Below, piece after piece: positions 25,824 through 34,500 of a stretch of DNA of 64,000 nucleotides; position 1 is the stretch's first letter, and each line of letters begins with the position of its first letter. A model generated the notes under the pieces. The model had not been told where the DNA came from, made no database searches, and saw only the letters and a list, made by a program, of their open reading frames with translations. The position numbers and the translations under genes were made by a program. Origin of the DNA: Pseudomonas chlororaphis (lineage in GTDB: Bacteria > Pseudomonadota > Gammaproteobacteria > Pseudomonadales > Pseudomonadaceae); assembly GCF_003731765.1 (NCBI RefSeq), contig NZ_MOAL01000004.1, positions 1,488,001 through 1,552,000 of the forward strand, given 5' to 3'.

Positions 25824-25855
25824 GCCGGGCACATAATAAGAAGGCGGGGACATCC

Positions 25856-28231
25856 ATGAGCAGTCATCACCAAGACAAGGCGACGTTTCTCGAGCGCCTG
25901 ATTTTCAACAACCGCCCGGCAGTGATCCTGATCTGCCTGCTGGTGAGCATTTTCCTGTTCTGGCAGGCCACGTTGATCCGGCCGTCCACCAGCTTCGAGA
26001 AAATGATCCCGCTGAAGCACCCCTTCATCGAAAAAATGATGGAGCACCGCAACGACCTGGCCAACCTGGGTAACACCGTGCGCATCTCGGTGGAAGCCAA
26101 GGACGGCGACATCTTCACCAAGGAGTACATGGAGACCCTGCGGCAGATCAACGACGAGGTGTTCTACATCTCCGGCGTCGACCGCTCGGGCCTCAAGTCC
26201 CTGTGGAGCCCCAGCGTGCGCTGGACCGAGGTGACCGAGGAAGGCTTTGCCGGCGGCGAAGTGATCCCCCAGAGCTACAACGGCTCGGCCGATAGCCTCG
26301 ACCAGTTGCGCAACAACGTGCTCAAGTCCGGCCAGGTCGGGCGCCTGGTGGCCAACGACTTCAAGTCGAGCATTGTCGACATCCCACTGCTGGAGTCCTA
26401 CCCGGACCCCAAGGACCAGGGCAAATTGCTGGCCCTGGACTACCAGAAGTTCTCCCATGAACTGGAAGACAAGATCCGCGACAAGTTCGAGGCGCAGAAC
26501 CCCAATGTGAAAATCCACATTGTCGGCTTCGCCAAGAAGGTCGGTGACCTGATCGACGGCCTGATCATGGTGGTGATGTTCTTCGGTGTGGCCTTCATCA
26601 TCACCCTGGTGCTGCTCTATTGGTTCACCTGGTGCATCCGCAGCACCATCGCTGTGTTGATCACCACCCTGGTGGCGGTGGTCTGGCAACTGGGCCTGAT
26701 GCACGCCTTCGGTTTCGGCCTGGACCCGTACTCCATGCTGGTGCCGTTCCTGATCTTCGCCATCGGCATTTCCCACGGGGTGCAGAAGATCAACGGCATC
26801 GCCTTGCAGTCCAGCGAGGCCGACAACGCCCTGACCGCGGCGCGGCGCACCTTCCGCCAGTTGTTCCTGCCGGGCATGATCGCCATCCTCGCCGACGCCG
26901 TGGGCTTTATCACCTTGCTGATCATCGACATCGGGGTGATCCGCGAGCTGGCCATCGGCGCCTCCATCGGGGTGGCGGTGATCGTGTTCACCAACCTGAT
27001 CCTGCTGCCGGTGGCGATTTCCTATGTCGGCATCAGCAAGCGCGCCATCGAACGCAGCAAGAAGGACGCTAACCGCGAACACCGTTTCTGGCGGCTGCTG
27101 TCCAACTTCGCCAGCCCGAAAGTCGCCCCGATCTCCATCGCCCTGGCCCTGGTGGCCTTCGGTGGCGGCCTTTGGTACAGCCAGAACCTGAAGATCGGCG
27201 ACCTCGACCAAGGTGCCCCGGAACTGCGCCCCGACTCGCGCTACAACAAGGACAACAACTTCATCATCAGCAATTACTCCACCAGTTCCGACGTGCTGGT
27301 GGTGATGGTCAAGACTGCCTCCGAAGGCTGTTCGCGCTATGAAGCCATGGCGCCCATCGACGAGTTGATGTGGAAGATGCAAAACACCGAGGGCGTGCAG
27401 TCGGCGATCTCCCTGGTGACTGTGTCCAAGCAGATGATCAAGGGCATGAACGAGGGCAACCTGAAATGGGAAACCCTGTCGCGCAACCCTGACGTGCTCA
27501 ACAACTCCATCGCCCGGGCCGACGGCCTGTACAACAACAATTGCTCCCTGGCGCCGGTGCTGGTGTTCCTCAACGACCACAAGGCGGCAACCCTGGACCG
27601 GGCGGTGCATGCCGTGCAGGAGTTCGCCAACGAGCACAACCGCGATGGCCTGGAATTCATCCTCGCCGCCGGTAACGCCGGGATCGAGGCGGCCACCAAC
27701 GAAGTGATCAAGGAGTCGGAGCTGACCATCCTGATCCTGGTCTACATCTGCGTGGCGGGCATGTGCATGATCACCTTCCGCTCCTGGGCGGCGACCCTGT
27801 GCATCGTCCTGCCGCTGGTGCTGACCTCGGTGCTGGGCAACGCCCTGATGGCCTTCATGGGGATCGGCGTCAAGGTTGCGACCTTGCCGGTGGTGGCCCT
27901 GGGGGTGGGCATCGGCGTGGACTACGGCATCTACATCTACAGCCGCCTGGAAAGCTTCCTGCGAGCCGGGCTGCCGTTGCAAGAGGCCTACTACCAAACC
28001 TTGCGTTCTACCGGTAAGGCGGTGCTGTTCACCGGCCTGTGCCTGGCGATTGGCGTCTGCACCTGGATTTTCTCGGCCATCAAGTTCCAGGCCGACATGG
28101 GCCTGATGCTGACCTTCATGCTGCTGTGGAACATGTTCGGGGCCCTGTGGCTGCTGCCGGCCCTGGCGCGCTTCCTGATCAAACCGGAGAAACTGGCGGG
28201 GCAGAAGGGCAACTCGCTGTTCGCCCACTAA
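25856..28231 (+). CDS. RND superfamily (MMPL/COG1033) exporter
   Basis: The 791-residue inner-membrane protein has a first helix near residues 18-38, a large periplasmic domain, a block of about five helices around residues 225-390, a second periplasmic domain and a second helix block at about 620-780. This two-fold repeat is the RND/SSD arrangement, in the short form lacking the AcrB docking domains. The substrate is unknown. Related pairs with a YCF48 protein often also carry DUF1302 and DUF1329 genes, which are absent here. A hairpin lies just after the stop. Confidence 0.88.
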   Translation: MSSHHQDKATFLERLIFNNRPAVILICLLVSIFLFWQATLIRPSTSFEKMIPLKHPFIEKMMEHRNDLANLGNTVRISVEAKDGDIFTKEYMETLRQINDEVFYISGVDRSGLKSLWSPSVRWTEVTEEGFAGGEVIPQSYNGSADSLDQLRNNVLKSGQVGRLVANDFKSSIVDIPLLESYPDPKDQGKLLALDYQKFSHELEDKIRDKFEAQNPNVKIHIVGFAKKVGDLIDGLIMVVMFFGVAFIITLVLLYWFTWCIRSTIAVLITTLVAVVWQLGLMHAFGFGLDPYSMLVPFLIFAIGISHGVQKINGIALQSSEADNALTAARRTFRQLFLPGMIAILADAVGFITLLIIDIGVIRELAIGASIGVAVIVFTNLILLPVAISYVGISKRAIERSKKDANREHRFWRLLSNFASPKVAPISIALALVAFGGGLWYSQNLKIGDLDQGAPELRPDSRYNKDNNFIISNYSTSSDVLVVMVKTASEGCSRYEAMAPIDELMWKMQNTEGVQSAISLVTVSKQMIKGMNEGNLKWETLSRNPDVLNNSIARADGLYNNNCSLAPVLVFLNDHKAATLDRAVHAVQEFANEHNRDGLEFILAAGNAGIEAATNEVIKESELTILILVYICVAGMCMITFRSWAATLCIVLPLVLTSVLGNALMAFMGIGVKVATLPVVALGVGIGVDYGIYIYSRLESFLRAGLPLQEAYYQTLRSTGKAVLFTGLCLAIGVCTWIFSAIKFQADMGLMLTFMLLWNMFGALWLLPALARFLIKPEKLAGQKGNSLFAH

Positions 28232-28247
28232 GCCTGCCGTTGATGAA

Positions 28248-28276
28248 GATTGTTCCCGCACGGCGCGGGAACAATC
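28248..28276 (+). terminator. Hairpin after RND gene
   Basis: Perfect 12-base arms GATTGTTCCCGC (28248-28259) and GCGGGAACAATC (28265-28276) around a 5-base loop, 17 bases after the exporter stop. No T-run follows, so it may act as a weak terminator or as an mRNA 3'-end stabiliser. Confidence 0.55.
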
Positions 28277-28350
28277 CATCCGCATGCTGGCCCTGATCCC
28301 CTCCTGCAATCAGCTATCATGGCGCCTTTCCCCTGTGATGATTGATCGCT

Positions 28351-28641
28351 ATGACTGCCGCTACCCACTTGCTCACTGCCCTCGAGTCCTGCGACATGCT
28401 GGAAATCGACGGGCTGCACGCTTTCGATTTCAGCCTCGATGAGCAGCAACTGCTGATCGAGTGCATGGACGGCCGCGCCGCCAAGCGCTGGACCTTCAGC
28501 CTGGCCCAGGTCCAGGCCGCGACCTTCGACGACACCCTGCAAAGCTGGACCATCAGCGGCGACTCTGGCGAGCACCGCCTGGTGTGCATGAGCGCCTTCA
28601 GCGCCCGCAACGACGAGGAGCCGACCGATGAAGATGCGTAA
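28351..28641 (+). CDS. Small DUF5629-type protein
   Basis: A 96-residue acidic protein without signal or membrane segments (MTAATHLLTALESCDMLEID). It resembles a Pseudomonas-restricted family annotated DUF5629; that match is from memory and not certain. The ATG at 28351 is preferred over a TTG at 28342. Its end overlaps the start of the lactonase gene by 14 bases, which suggests translational coupling. Confidence 0.7.
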   Translation: MTAATHLLTALESCDMLEIDGLHAFDFSLDEQQLLIECMDGRAAKRWTFSLAQVQAATFDDTLQSWTISGDSGEHRLVCMSAFSARNDEEPTDEDA

Positions 28642-29806
28642 CTTCTGGCCCCTGCTGATGGCCGGCAGCGTCGGCGCCATGTCGGTCCAGGCCGCCGCAC
28701 CGGTGACCACCCAAGAGCTGCTGGTGGGGTCCTACACCCAAGGCCAGAGCCAGGGCTTGTACCGCCTGCAGTTCAACAGCCAGACCGGGATGATCGCCGC
28801 CAAGCCGCTGCAAGTGGTGAAGAGCGCCAACCCGTCCTGGTTGACCTTGTCCAAGGACCAGAAGTACCTGTTCGCGGTGAATGAAAACGGCCCGGGCCAG
28901 GCCGACACGGTTGGTCGGGTGAGCAGCTTCAGCATCGCCGCCAAGACCCGCCAGTTGGCGCCGATCAACCAGGTGCAGAGCCTGGGCAACGAGCCGACCC
29001 ATTCCAGCCTCAGCCTCGATGGCCGCTACCTGTTCGTCAGCAACTACGGCGTGGCCGCCGACCCTGCCGGCAGCCTGGCCGTGGTACCGGTGAGCGCGGA
29101 CGGCAAACTGTCGCCGGTGGTGCAGATCAGCAGCCACCCAGCCAGCGGCATCAACCCTGAGCGCCAGCTCTCGGCCCATGTGCATTCCACGGTGCCGTCC
29201 CCGGATGGGCGCTTTGTGTTTGCCAGCGACCTGGGTGCCGACAAGGTGTTTGCCTATCGCTACGACCCCAAGGCCAACGCCGAGCAGCCGTTGAGCGCCG
29301 CCGAGCCGGCCTTTGTCGAACTGCCCAAGGGCAGCGGGCCGCGCCACTTGCTGTTCAGTGCTGACGGCAAGCACGCCTACCTGACCTTGGAGATGAGCGC
29401 CCAAGTGGTGGTCTTCGACTACCAGGACGGCAAGCTGACCCAGCAGCAGATCCTCGACCTGGCCGCCAGCGGTGGCAAAGAGAAGAAGGCGGCTGGGGCC
29501 CTGCACGCGTCCAAGGACGGGCAGTACCTGTACGTCAGCAACCGCGGCACCGCCAACCAGTTGCTAGTGTTCGCCATCGACCCGGCCAACGGCCAGCTCA
29601 AGGAGATTCAGCGCCGCTCTGTCGAAGGCGATCACCCTCGGGAATTCACCCTCGACCCAAGCAACAAGTACGTGCTGATCGGCAACCAGAAAAGTAACCA
29701 GATCGTGGTGATCGAACGCGACGCCAAGACCGGATTCCTGGGCAAGACCGTGCAAAAACTCGACTTCGATGCCCCCAGCGATATCAAGTTCCTGGTGCGT
29801 CAATAG
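28628..29806 (+). CDS. Lactonase family (YbhE/6-phosphogluconolactonase-like) beta-propeller, exported
   Basis: A 392-residue protein of the seven-bladed lactonase family (COG2706). Seen: repeated blade motifs, the conserved SGPRHLLFSADGKHAYLT segment and REFTLDPSNKYVLIGNQ near the C-terminus. The N-terminus carries a signal peptide (KMRNFWPLLMAGSVGAMSVQA), so it is probably periplasmic, unlike the cytosolic E. coli 6-phosphogluconolactonase; its substrate may therefore differ. A GC hairpin at 29811-29833 follows. Confidence 0.88.
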   Translation: MKMRNFWPLLMAGSVGAMSVQAAAPVTTQELLVGSYTQGQSQGLYRLQFNSQTGMIAAKPLQVVKSANPSWLTLSKDQKYLFAVNENGPGQADTVGRVSSFSIAAKTRQLAPINQVQSLGNEPTHSSLSLDGRYLFVSNYGVAADPAGSLAVVPVSADGKLSPVVQISSHPASGINPERQLSAHVHSTVPSPDGRFVFASDLGADKVFAYRYDPKANAEQPLSAAEPAFVELPKGSGPRHLLFSADGKHAYLTLEMSAQVVVFDYQDGKLTQQQILDLAASGGKEKKAAGALHASKDGQYLYVSNRGTANQLLVFAIDPANGQLKEIQRRSVEGDHPREFTLDPSNKYVLIGNQKSNQIVVIERDAKTGFLGKTVQKLDFDAPSDIKFLVRQ

Positions 29807-29810
29807 ACCG

Positions 29811-29833
29811 CAGGCCCCGTTATCCGGGGCCTG
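29811..29833 (+). terminator. Hairpin terminator after lactonase gene
   Basis: Arms CAGGCCCCG and CGGGGCCTG with loop TTATC start 4 bases after the lactonase stop. Only a short pyrimidine-rich tail follows. Confidence 0.65.
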
Positions 29834-29960
29834 ACTCCTTCTATCAATGACGCTGATATTCGCTACGCCTGCAATGAATTTCTACGCGCACACCCTCGGG
29901 CGTAACTTGGCTCCACGGCCCACACAGCCAAACCAGCCAACCGCAACGAGGGTTAACGCC

Positions 29961-30140
29961 ATGAACTTCAATCTGTTTTCCGTAATCGCCGCTTCCGCCA
30001 TTTCCGCCTCTGTCGTCCTGCCTGCCAGCGCCAGTGTCGAGATCAGCCAGAAGAAATCTTCCATCAACAGCTACACCCAGAAATACCTGCAACAAAGCGC
30101 CAACTTCTACGCCGCCCTGGACCACAAAATCCAGCACTGA
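29961..30140 (+). CDS. Small exported protein, 59 residues
   Basis: MNFNLFSVIAASAISASVVL followed by PASASVEISQ is a clear signal peptide with an AxA cleavage site. The mature part would be about 35 residues (KKSSINSYTQKYLQQSANFY). The ATG follows GAGGGTTAACGCC. The family is not recognised. It stands alone between a terminator and a long hairpin, which favours a single-gene transcript. Confidence 0.7.
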   Translation: MNFNLFSVIAASAISASVVLPASASVEISQKKSSINSYTQKYLQQSANFYAALDHKIQH

Positions 30141-30171
30141 GCCTTTGCTATATCCCCCACACACAGCACGT

Positions 30172-30243
30172 ATGCAGGCGCGAAGTCATTGCTGCCCTCG
30201 GTGAAGTTCACCCCAAGAGGCAGCAGTGATGTCGCGCCTGCAT
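30172..30243. other. Long nested hairpin element
   Basis: Arms 30172-30196 and 30219-30243 are 25 bases long and complementary except at three positions. The 22-base spacer holds a second, smaller dyad (GGTGAA-G-TTCACC, flanked by CCTC and GAGG). It lies 32 bases after the 59-residue gene. It may end that transcript or be part of a structured RNA; no T-run follows. Confidence 0.65.
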
Positions 30244-30357
30244 CACGTCTTTGCGACACGTGCCACGAGACACGTAAAAAACCATGGTGATGGCGCATAG
30301 CCATATGTTTAAATTTGACGCGGTTTTATTGACACGTTCGCGGCGAGGATAGACAGC

Positions 30358-30483
30358 ATGGTGATACGTCTGGCAGTGGTACTCCTGTTTTTATATTCCA
30401 CCCCGATTCTTTCTGCGGCCGAGCCGGCGGAAGGCGAGCCGGACGCGGCCCATGAGCGTTGGCAGAGCCTTCAGCTGGAATGA
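30358..30483 (+). CDS. Very small exported peptide, 41 residues
   Basis: ATG at 30358 preceded by GAGGAT, then MVIRLAVVLLFLYSTPILSA followed by AEPAEGEPDA, a signal peptide with ALSAA-like cleavage and an acidic tail, stop TGA at 30481. The stop lies inside the first copy of a 20-base tandem repeat. Not recognised. The signal-like N-terminus and ribosome-binding site support it, but a chance ORF cannot be excluded. Confidence 0.5.
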   Translation: MVIRLAVVLLFLYSTPILSAAEPAEGEPDAAHERWQSLQLE

Positions 30484-30540
30484 GGAGCCTTCAGCTGGAA
30501 TGAAGAGCCTTCAGCAGGAATGAAAGGCCTTCAGATGGGC
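30465..30540. repeat. 20-base tandem repeat, about four copies
   Basis: Copies start at 30465, 30485, 30505 and 30525. The unit is GAGCCTTCAGCTGGAATGAG, with the third copy changed at two or three positions and the fourth degenerate. The period is not a multiple of three and each full copy carries an in-frame TGA possibility, so copy-number change would alter the end of the preceding small ORF. Confidence 0.85.
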
Positions 30541-30614
30541 GCGTGAGCCGTCCGTTGGACTGAGCTCACAGCAAGCCTGAAGCAGGTATCAATCCAAATA
30601 ATGAGGGTTATGGG

Positions 30615-30643
30615 AAAAAGCGACTGTCTATCGTCGCTTTTTT
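30615..30643 (+). terminator. Rho-independent terminator
   Basis: AAAAAGCGAC, 8-base loop, GTCGCTTTTT followed by a further T. Stem plus T-run are canonical. It closes the region carrying the small peptide gene and the tandem repeats. Confidence 0.85.
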
Positions 30644-30686
30644 GCGTGAAGCTGTGGACCTTGCCAGCCAGTCCACGGAGGTCCCC

Positions 30687-30893
30687 ATGGCTCACTCGAT
30701 TCTTCACAGCGCTCGACGCGGCGCCTATCTGGCCATTGCCATTTATTTGGCCGTGGTGCTGCTGCTAAGCCTGGGCGCCGCCTCGTGGCCCGAAGCCCCG
30801 GTGCAGGCGGCTTACCCGGCCAGCGCTCCGGAGCATGGCAGCGCAGGCCCATTGGCCGCCCCCAGTCCACACGGCGATGTCGCCGGGGCCTGA
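30687..30893 (+). CDS. Small single-pass membrane protein, 68 residues
   Basis: ATG at 30687 preceded by CGGAGGTCCCC, a strong site. One hydrophobic helix (AYLAIAIYLAVVLLLSLGAA, about residues 13-32) is followed by a Pro/Ala-rich tail (PASAPEHGSAGPLAAPSPHG). Not recognised. It sits between the terminator at 30643 and the convergent GST gene. Confidence 0.6.
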   Translation: MAHSILHSARRGAYLAIAIYLAVVLLLSLGAASWPEAPVQAAYPASAPEHGSAGPLAAPSPHGDVAGA

Positions 30894-30903
30894 ACGGACG
30901 CTG

Positions 30904-31533
30904 TCAGGGGCTGACACTGGGTTCGGCGGCGGGCTTGGCCATGATGCCGACAAACAGTGCTGAGGCCAGAAAGCGTTCCAGCCAATCCTGCAGGGCGGTG
31001 TAAGGCGTGGTCGCAAACCACGCCCGGTCAACATGGGCGAACTGTCGCACAAAGGGCGCCAGGGCCACGTCGGCCAAGCTCAGGTGATCGGCCAGCAAGT
31101 AACGCCGCTGTTGCAGCAACTGGTCGAGGCGGCGCAGAAACACCTCGCCCTGGTCGCGGTAATAGGTCATGGGCTGCTCGGGGTAACGCTCGGCGTACTT
31201 GTAGCGATTCAGGTACAGCTTGAACACCTGGTCGTTATCGCTGATCAGCGCCGCCATGGCCTCCCGGGCCGCAGGGTCGGTCCGCAGTTGCCAATCCTCG
31301 GGGTCGTTGCACCCCAGCGCCCATTCCATGATCTCCAGGCTTTCGTCAATCACCCGGCCGTCCACGCTGAGCACCGGCACCGTGCCCTTGCTCGACAGCG
31401 CGAGCATCTGCGCCGGTTTAGCCTTGAGGCTGACCTCGACAATCTCCAGCGCCACCCCGGCGTAACGCAGGGCCATGCGTGCGCGCATGGCGTAGGGGCA
31501 GCGGCGGAAGGAGTAGAGCAGGGCGCCGCTCAT
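30904..31533 (-). CDS. Glutathione S-transferase family protein
   Basis: A 209-residue GST-like protein. The N-terminal thioredoxin fold starts LLYSFRRCPYAMRARMAL, contains the cis-Pro segment GTVPVLSVDG and the glutathione-contacting DESLEIMEW. A helical C-terminal domain follows. The CPYA in place of a catalytic Ser or Tyr resembles omega or DsbA-like GSTs. It overlaps the end of sbcC by four bases and is the last gene of a minus-strand run; its role with SbcCD is unknown. Confidence 0.88.
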   Translation of the reverse strand: MSGALLYSFRRCPYAMRARMALRYAGVALEIVEVSLKAKPAQMLALSSKGTVPVLSVDGRVIDESLEIMEWALGCNDPEDWQLRTDPAAREAMAALISDNDQVFKLYLNRYKYAERYPEQPMTYYRDQGEVFLRRLDQLLQQRRYLLADHLSLADVALAPFVRQFAHVDRAWFATTPYTALQDWLERFLASALFVGIMAKPAAEPSVSP

Positions 31534-34500
31534 TTCACCTCCAGGGTGCTCAGGCCGTTGCCTTGGCGGCGGACCTGGATCTGCACCGGAATCCGTTCGT
31601 GCATGTCTTGCACGTGGGAAATCACCGCCACCTTGCGCCCCTGGGCCTGCAAACCATCCAGGGCGTCCATGGCCAGTTGCAGGGACTCGGGGTCAAGGCT
31701 GCCGAAACCTTCGTCGATAAACAGCGACTCGATCTTCAGCGTGCTGGACGCCATGGACGCCAGCCCCAAGGCCAGGGCCAGGGACACCAGGAAGGTTTCG
31801 CCACCGGACAGCGAGTGCACCGAGCGCAGTTCGTCACCCATCTCGGTGTCCAGCACCAGCAGGCCAAGCATGCTGCCGCCACGCTTGAGGCGGTAGCGCC
31901 GCACCAGTTGGCGCAACTGGGCGTTGGCGTGGTGCACCAGCAGGTCGAGGTTGTAGGCCTGGGCGATCTTGCGGAACTTGCCACCTTCGGCCGAGCCGAT
32001 CAGGGCACTCAGGCGCGCCCAGCGTTGCCACTCGTTGTAGGCGTCGCTGATGCGCTGGCCCAGGGCCTGGTTGGCGTCCTGGCGGCGCTGGTCGTCGGCC
32101 TGTTGCGCCCGCAGTTCGGCGCTCAGTTGTTCGCTGGCGCTGCACTGTTGCTGGATTTCTTCGAGGGCGGTCACCAGCACGGCGGCATCGAGGTCGCCGT
32201 TATGCTGGGCCTGGTGCTGCTCAAGGTGCGCCTGGCGTTCCTGCAACCGCACCTGAGCCTGCTCAATGGCTTTCTCGTTGTTTTGCAATTGCTGGCGCAA
32301 TTGGCTGACCCGGGGCTCGTCGTACTCCAGCAGTTGCGCCAGCCCCTGGTCGTCCAGCTGTGGATGCTGCAAGCGCCATTCGGCGATCTTGGCGCCCAGG
32401 GCCTGTTGTTCGCTGTCCATGGCCTGCACGCGTTCCTGCTGGGCCTTGAGTTCGGCGCTCAGGCTAATCAACTGGTTGCCCAGTGCCTGCAGTTCCTGGC
32501 CCAGCGCGGCCTCGGCCTGACGCGCCTGTTCAACGTCCTGCTCCAGTTGGTGCTGCCACGCTTCGGCGCTGAGGTGTGTACCCAGCAAGTCGGCCAGGGC
32601 CTGCTGGCTGGCCTGTTGCTGTTCGCTCAGGCTGGCCAGCTGTTGCTGCGCGGCCTCCAGCTGTTGCTGGCGGTTGAGCTGGCTGTGCTGTTCCTTGTCC
32701 AGGGTCAGTTGGCGTTGCTGCTGTTCTTGCTGTTGCTCGTGCTGCTGTTCCAGTTGTTCGCGGCGTTGCAGCACCTGCTGGTCAAGCTGCATAAAGGTCG
32801 CCGCGGGCTCACTGCGTAACCCCTCAAGCACGGCGGCCGGTAGCAGTTGGCTGAAGCTTGCGAGCTCTTCGTCCAGGCGCTGGCGATCGGCGTCCAACTG
32901 CCGTTGCTGGTGCTCCAGTTGCTGGCTGGCCTGCTGGTCGGCGGTTTCGGCCGCACGCAGTTGTTGCTGCAAACGCGCCGCGTCCTGTTGCAGGGTGAGC
33001 AAGGCGTTTTGCCGCTGCTCATCCTGCTCGATGCTCTGGTTCAACTGGCTGGTTTGCTGCTCCAGCCAGGCCTCGCGCTGGGCGGCGTCCTGGGTCAGCA
33101 ATGCGGCGCTGAGGCTGTGTTCATCCAGCAGCGGGCTCAGGGCCTGCTGCTGTGCCTGCAGTTGTTCCTGTTGCTGCTTGAGGTCTTTTTGCTGGGCGAT
33201 CAAGCCACTGAACTGGCCGCGCAGGTCGATGACTTTTTCATGCAACTGGTCGACGGTTTTCTGCGCCGCCGCCTGTTCCTGTTCATCGTGGCGCCCGAGG
33301 CTTTGCAGCAAGGCTTCGGGCTGATGATAGGGGTGCTCGGCGCTGCCGCACACGGGGCAGGGCTGGCCGTCCTGCAACTGCTCGCGCAATTGCTCGACGC
33401 TGGCGCTGCGTGCCAGGCGTTGGCGTTCCAGCAGCTCGCGGGTGACGCTCAGGGTCTGTTCGGCGACGGTCAGCTCGGCCTTGGCTTCCGAGCCTTCGCG
33501 GGTCAGCCGCTCACGTTCTTGCAGGGCGGCGAGGTGGCGCTGCTGCAATTCTTCGCTGCGCAGGTCCAGGGCTTGCTGCTGGCTCCACAGGCGGCTGAGT
33601 GCTTCGATGGCGCGCAGGTGCTTGCGATTGTCTTGCAGCAGGCTGCCGAGAATCTGGATCTGCTCGGCCACCGCTTCGGGTTCGGCGCCGGCTTCGCTGT
33701 AGAGCAATTGCAGCTGGCTGCGTTGTTGCGCCAGGAGGGCGGCGGCGTTGCTGGCGGCCTGTTCCAGGCCGGGCAATTCGGTCTGGCCCTGGTTCAGGCG
33801 ATTGCCAATCAGCATCAGTTGCTGCAAGCGTTCCCGGTAAGCGTTCCAGGCTTCGCTCAGGGGCGCGAGGTCGGCGCTGTGTTGCAGTTGCAGGGCGATC
33901 TGCGCCAGGCCCTCGGCCACTCGCTGCTGGTGTTCGAGCAGGGTTTGAATCGCCTGTTGACCGTCGCGGCTGGCCTGTTCGGCTTGCTGTTGTTGCTCGC
34001 TGGCCTGGCTCAGGGCTTGGTTCAGGCGGGTCAGGTTGTGCTGTTCAGCGAAGGCTTGCCGCAGTAGCGGGGCGCTGTCGCTGTATCGGGCCTGGGCCTG
34101 GCTCAAAGCGCTGCTGGCGTCGAGCAGGGCCTGTTGCTGCTGTTGCTGGCGTTGCTCCAGGTCGCTCTGCTGTTGCAGCTGTTGCTGGATTTGCAGCGCC
34201 AGCGGCGGCAGCGACTGCCGAAGCTCGGCCTCCCGGGCAAACTGGTGACGCTGTGGCGCCAGCTGTTCCAGCAGCACCAGGCGGCCGCGCTCAGGGGCCA
34301 GGGCGTCGCCGTCGGCTTGGGCCTGTTGCAGTTGTTCCGCCGCCGCCTCGCGAGCGTCCTGCCACTGGCGCAACTCCTTGAGCCAGGTGTGCTGCTGCTC
34401 CAGCTGCTTGAGCTGGGCCTGCTGGGTCTTGAGCTGTTGCTGGGCGTCGTTGAAGCGTTGATTCAGTTCGGCCCGGGCCTCGGGTTCCAGGGGCACGATG

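Noticed and set aside
25505..28309. 934-codon minus-strand frame over the RND exporter
   Set aside because: Antisense shadow without family features.
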